In this document: piece after piece, positions 63,033 to 64,000 of the stretch
How positions within the stretch are numbered: the stretch's first letter is position 1
How the letters are laid out: every line of letters starts with the position of its first letter
NCBI GenBank assembly: GCA_964461535.1
Contig: CAYWUY010000001.1
Coordinates: 62,001-126,000, forward strand
Direction of reading: 5' to 3'
DNA length: 64,000 nucleotides
From: Flavipsychrobacter sp964461535
GTDB taxonomy: Bacteria > Bacteroidota > Bacteroidia > Chitinophagales > Chitinophagaceae
Position numbers and translations under genes: made by a program
The notes under the pieces: generated by a model
What the model was told of the DNA's origin: nothing
The model's database searches: none
What the model saw: the letters and a program-made list of their open reading frames with translations, nothing else

Positions 63033-64000
63033 TTATCTTAATCCGCTAACTACTTTACCCTTAGGATATTTAATAGTATAGCTTAGCGCTTGCTTCTTGG
63101 TTTCATTACCATTTATGGTCATATTCCAAGTTAGCTTTCCGGTAGTTGGTTCTAGTGTAGCACCACTGTATTCAGTATCGTTCACCTCTATATCCTTATC
63201 GTTACTTACCGGTAGCTGATCTTGCATTACCACATTTATAGCCTCTTTGCGGGTATTACGAACAGATATGTTGTAAACAAATGTTTCTTTTACATTACTA
63301 CCTATAGTTTTTACACTGCGCAATTTCACATCTCTTTCGCGTTTCACTACTACCTTTTTATCTCTACCCAATGAGAAGGTTAAGGTGTCTGTTACACTAT
63401 TAGGGTCTACATAACCTTGTCCTACATAAGTACCCTCATAAAAAATATTGGTTTGGCCGGGAAGTAGGTTTAAATCTTGCCAAGAAGTAACTTTTGCTTG
63501 TAAAAAAGCATCTTTATCCATCTTAGGTACTATAAAGTACTGGTAAGAGGCCGGCACTTCATATTTTTTAATGGCTACTAAGTGCTGCTGACCATCGCTA
63601 ACAATGCTGTAAGGTAGGTCTATATCAAACTCAGTATTTACACCACTATTATCCGTAGTTACATAATTGCTTATAGAGGCTTGGTTATTAGAATCATAAA
63701 CAGCTTTCGCCATTGGGGCTGCCATATATACATCTTCTGCGGTAGCAGTTACTGCCATATTTTTTGCCCAACCTGCACGGGGAGTATTTTGGTAAAAACT
63801 TAAATACCACGGGCTTAACTCTGGCGACTGCATGTTTTCTTGCGGATTGCCGGTAGATAGGGTTAGGCGTACATTATCCCATTTTACACCACTGTTTTGA
63901 TACACATTAGCTTTATAATATAAACGTATAGGCTTGCTGGCATCATCGGCCCACACATCGTATATAGGCGACCAGCCGGCACTTGGCACTACATATTTTA
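63033..64000 (-). CDS. DUF4139 domain protein, C-terminal part (5' end outside window)
   Basis: Open to the window edge on the minus strand; the visible 322 codons begin KYVVPSAGWSPIYDVWADD, the conserved start of the DUF4139 domain, so the apparent start codon at 63989 is internal and not real. Further motifs are VKWDNVRLTLSTGNPQ and FYEGTYVGQGYVDPNSVTD, and the domain ends with KQALSYTIKYPKGK. Members often have an N-terminal DUF4140 region and a coiled coil and are called mucoidy-inhibitor-like. The function is unknown and the protein is probably extracytoplasmic. The gene is convergent with the desaturase gene. Confidence 0.88.
   Translation of the reverse strand, partial: KYVVPSAGWSPIYDVWADDASKPIRLYYKANVYQNSGVKWDNVRLTLSTGNPQENMQSPELSPWYLSFYQNTPRAGWAKNMAVTATAEDVYMAAPMAKAVYDSNNQASISNYVTTDNSGVNTEFDIDLPYSIVSDGQQHLVAIKKYEVPASYQYFIVPKMDKDAFLQAKVTSWQDLNLLPGQTNIFYEGTYVGQGYVDPNSVTDTLTFSLGRDKKVVVKRERDVKLRSVKTIGSNVKETFVYNISVRNTRKEAINVVMQDQLPVSNDKDIEVNDTEYSGATLEPTTGKLTWNMTINGNETKKQALSYTIKYPKGKVVSGLR

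Noticed and set aside
1..64000. tRNA, rRNA, riboswitch or prophage signals
   Set aside because: I looked through the intergenic regions and saw no cloverleaf-like or riboswitch-like conserved sequence and no phage structural genes; a covariance-model search would be decisive.
63989..64000. Start codon for the DUF4139 protein at 63989
   Set aside because: The frame is open to the window edge and the residues before this GTG (KYV) continue the conserved domain, so the gene begins outside the window.

Overview
The window looks like a chromosomal contig from a member of the Bacteroidota, probably a Chitinophagales/Chitinophagaceae-type bacterium. This rests on several things seen directly. At least three secreted proteins end in type IX secretion (T9SS) sorting domains. 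There are two TonB-dependent-receptor-like outer membrane proteins and several single-gene outer-membrane barrels. Many genes carry the Bacteroidota promoter motif TAnnTTTG just upstream of their start codons, and Shine-Dalgarno sites are generally absent. The sequence is AT-rich. Two runs of exactly 100 N (53915-54014 and 61294-61393) mark scaffold gaps. I see no tRNA, rRNA, CRISPR array, insertion sequence or prophage.

Layout. 1-8.5 kb: mostly minus-strand genes. These are a thioredoxin-like protein, beta-carbonic anhydrase, a secreted protein whose 5' part is duplicated 1.26 kb away as a broken chimeric copy, a TM2/DUF2752 membrane pair on the plus strand, and a ctp-rnz-sialidase-like operon. 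8.6-20.2 kb: isoaspartyl peptidase, a DUF4397 T9SS cargo protein, alaS, a PQ-loop-like membrane protein, lutB, a lipoprotein gene broken by an in-frame TGA, kdsD and a GT2 glycosyltransferase. 20.2-21.0 kb: a two-gene cassette of unknown function (57 aa and 184 aa, 4-base overlap) bounded by hairpins. 21.1-25.0 kb: an operon of DUF502, serC, DUF1015 and an aldo/keto reductase. 25.2-30 kb: GNAT, an SpmA-SpmB fusion, an acyl-CoA desaturase, manC and an Nfu-type Fe-S protein.

30-45 kb is rich in envelope genes. It holds a TonB-dependent receptor with a periplasmic helical-repeat partner, two tandem DUF3857/transglutaminase-like proteins (the second without the catalytic residues), a VWA protein with a long Pro/Lys/Thr-rich linker, GNAT, a non-catalytic M16 peptidase homologue, an AIM24 protein and a second outer-membrane barrel receptor. 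45-48 kb: folD, then the tight operon queE-uppP-purN. 48-59 kb: a GT4 glycosyltransferase and a two-gene operon encoding a giant T9SS surface protein of about 2,800 residues (two TIG plus seven-repeat FG-GAP propeller modules, then about a dozen Ig-like repeats) followed by an outer-membrane barrel. 59-64 kb: paaA-paaB without paaCDE, a T9SS endonuclease I interrupted by a gap, a front-end-type fatty acid desaturase, and the C-terminal part of a DUF4139 protein running off the window.

No single block is a recognisable novel system. The best candidates for undescribed biology are the small overlapping cassette at 20.3-21.0 kb, the giant protein/barrel operon, the tandem active/pseudo transglutaminase pair, and the set of genes whose promoter box lies only 4-6 bases before the start codon, which implies leaderless mRNAs.
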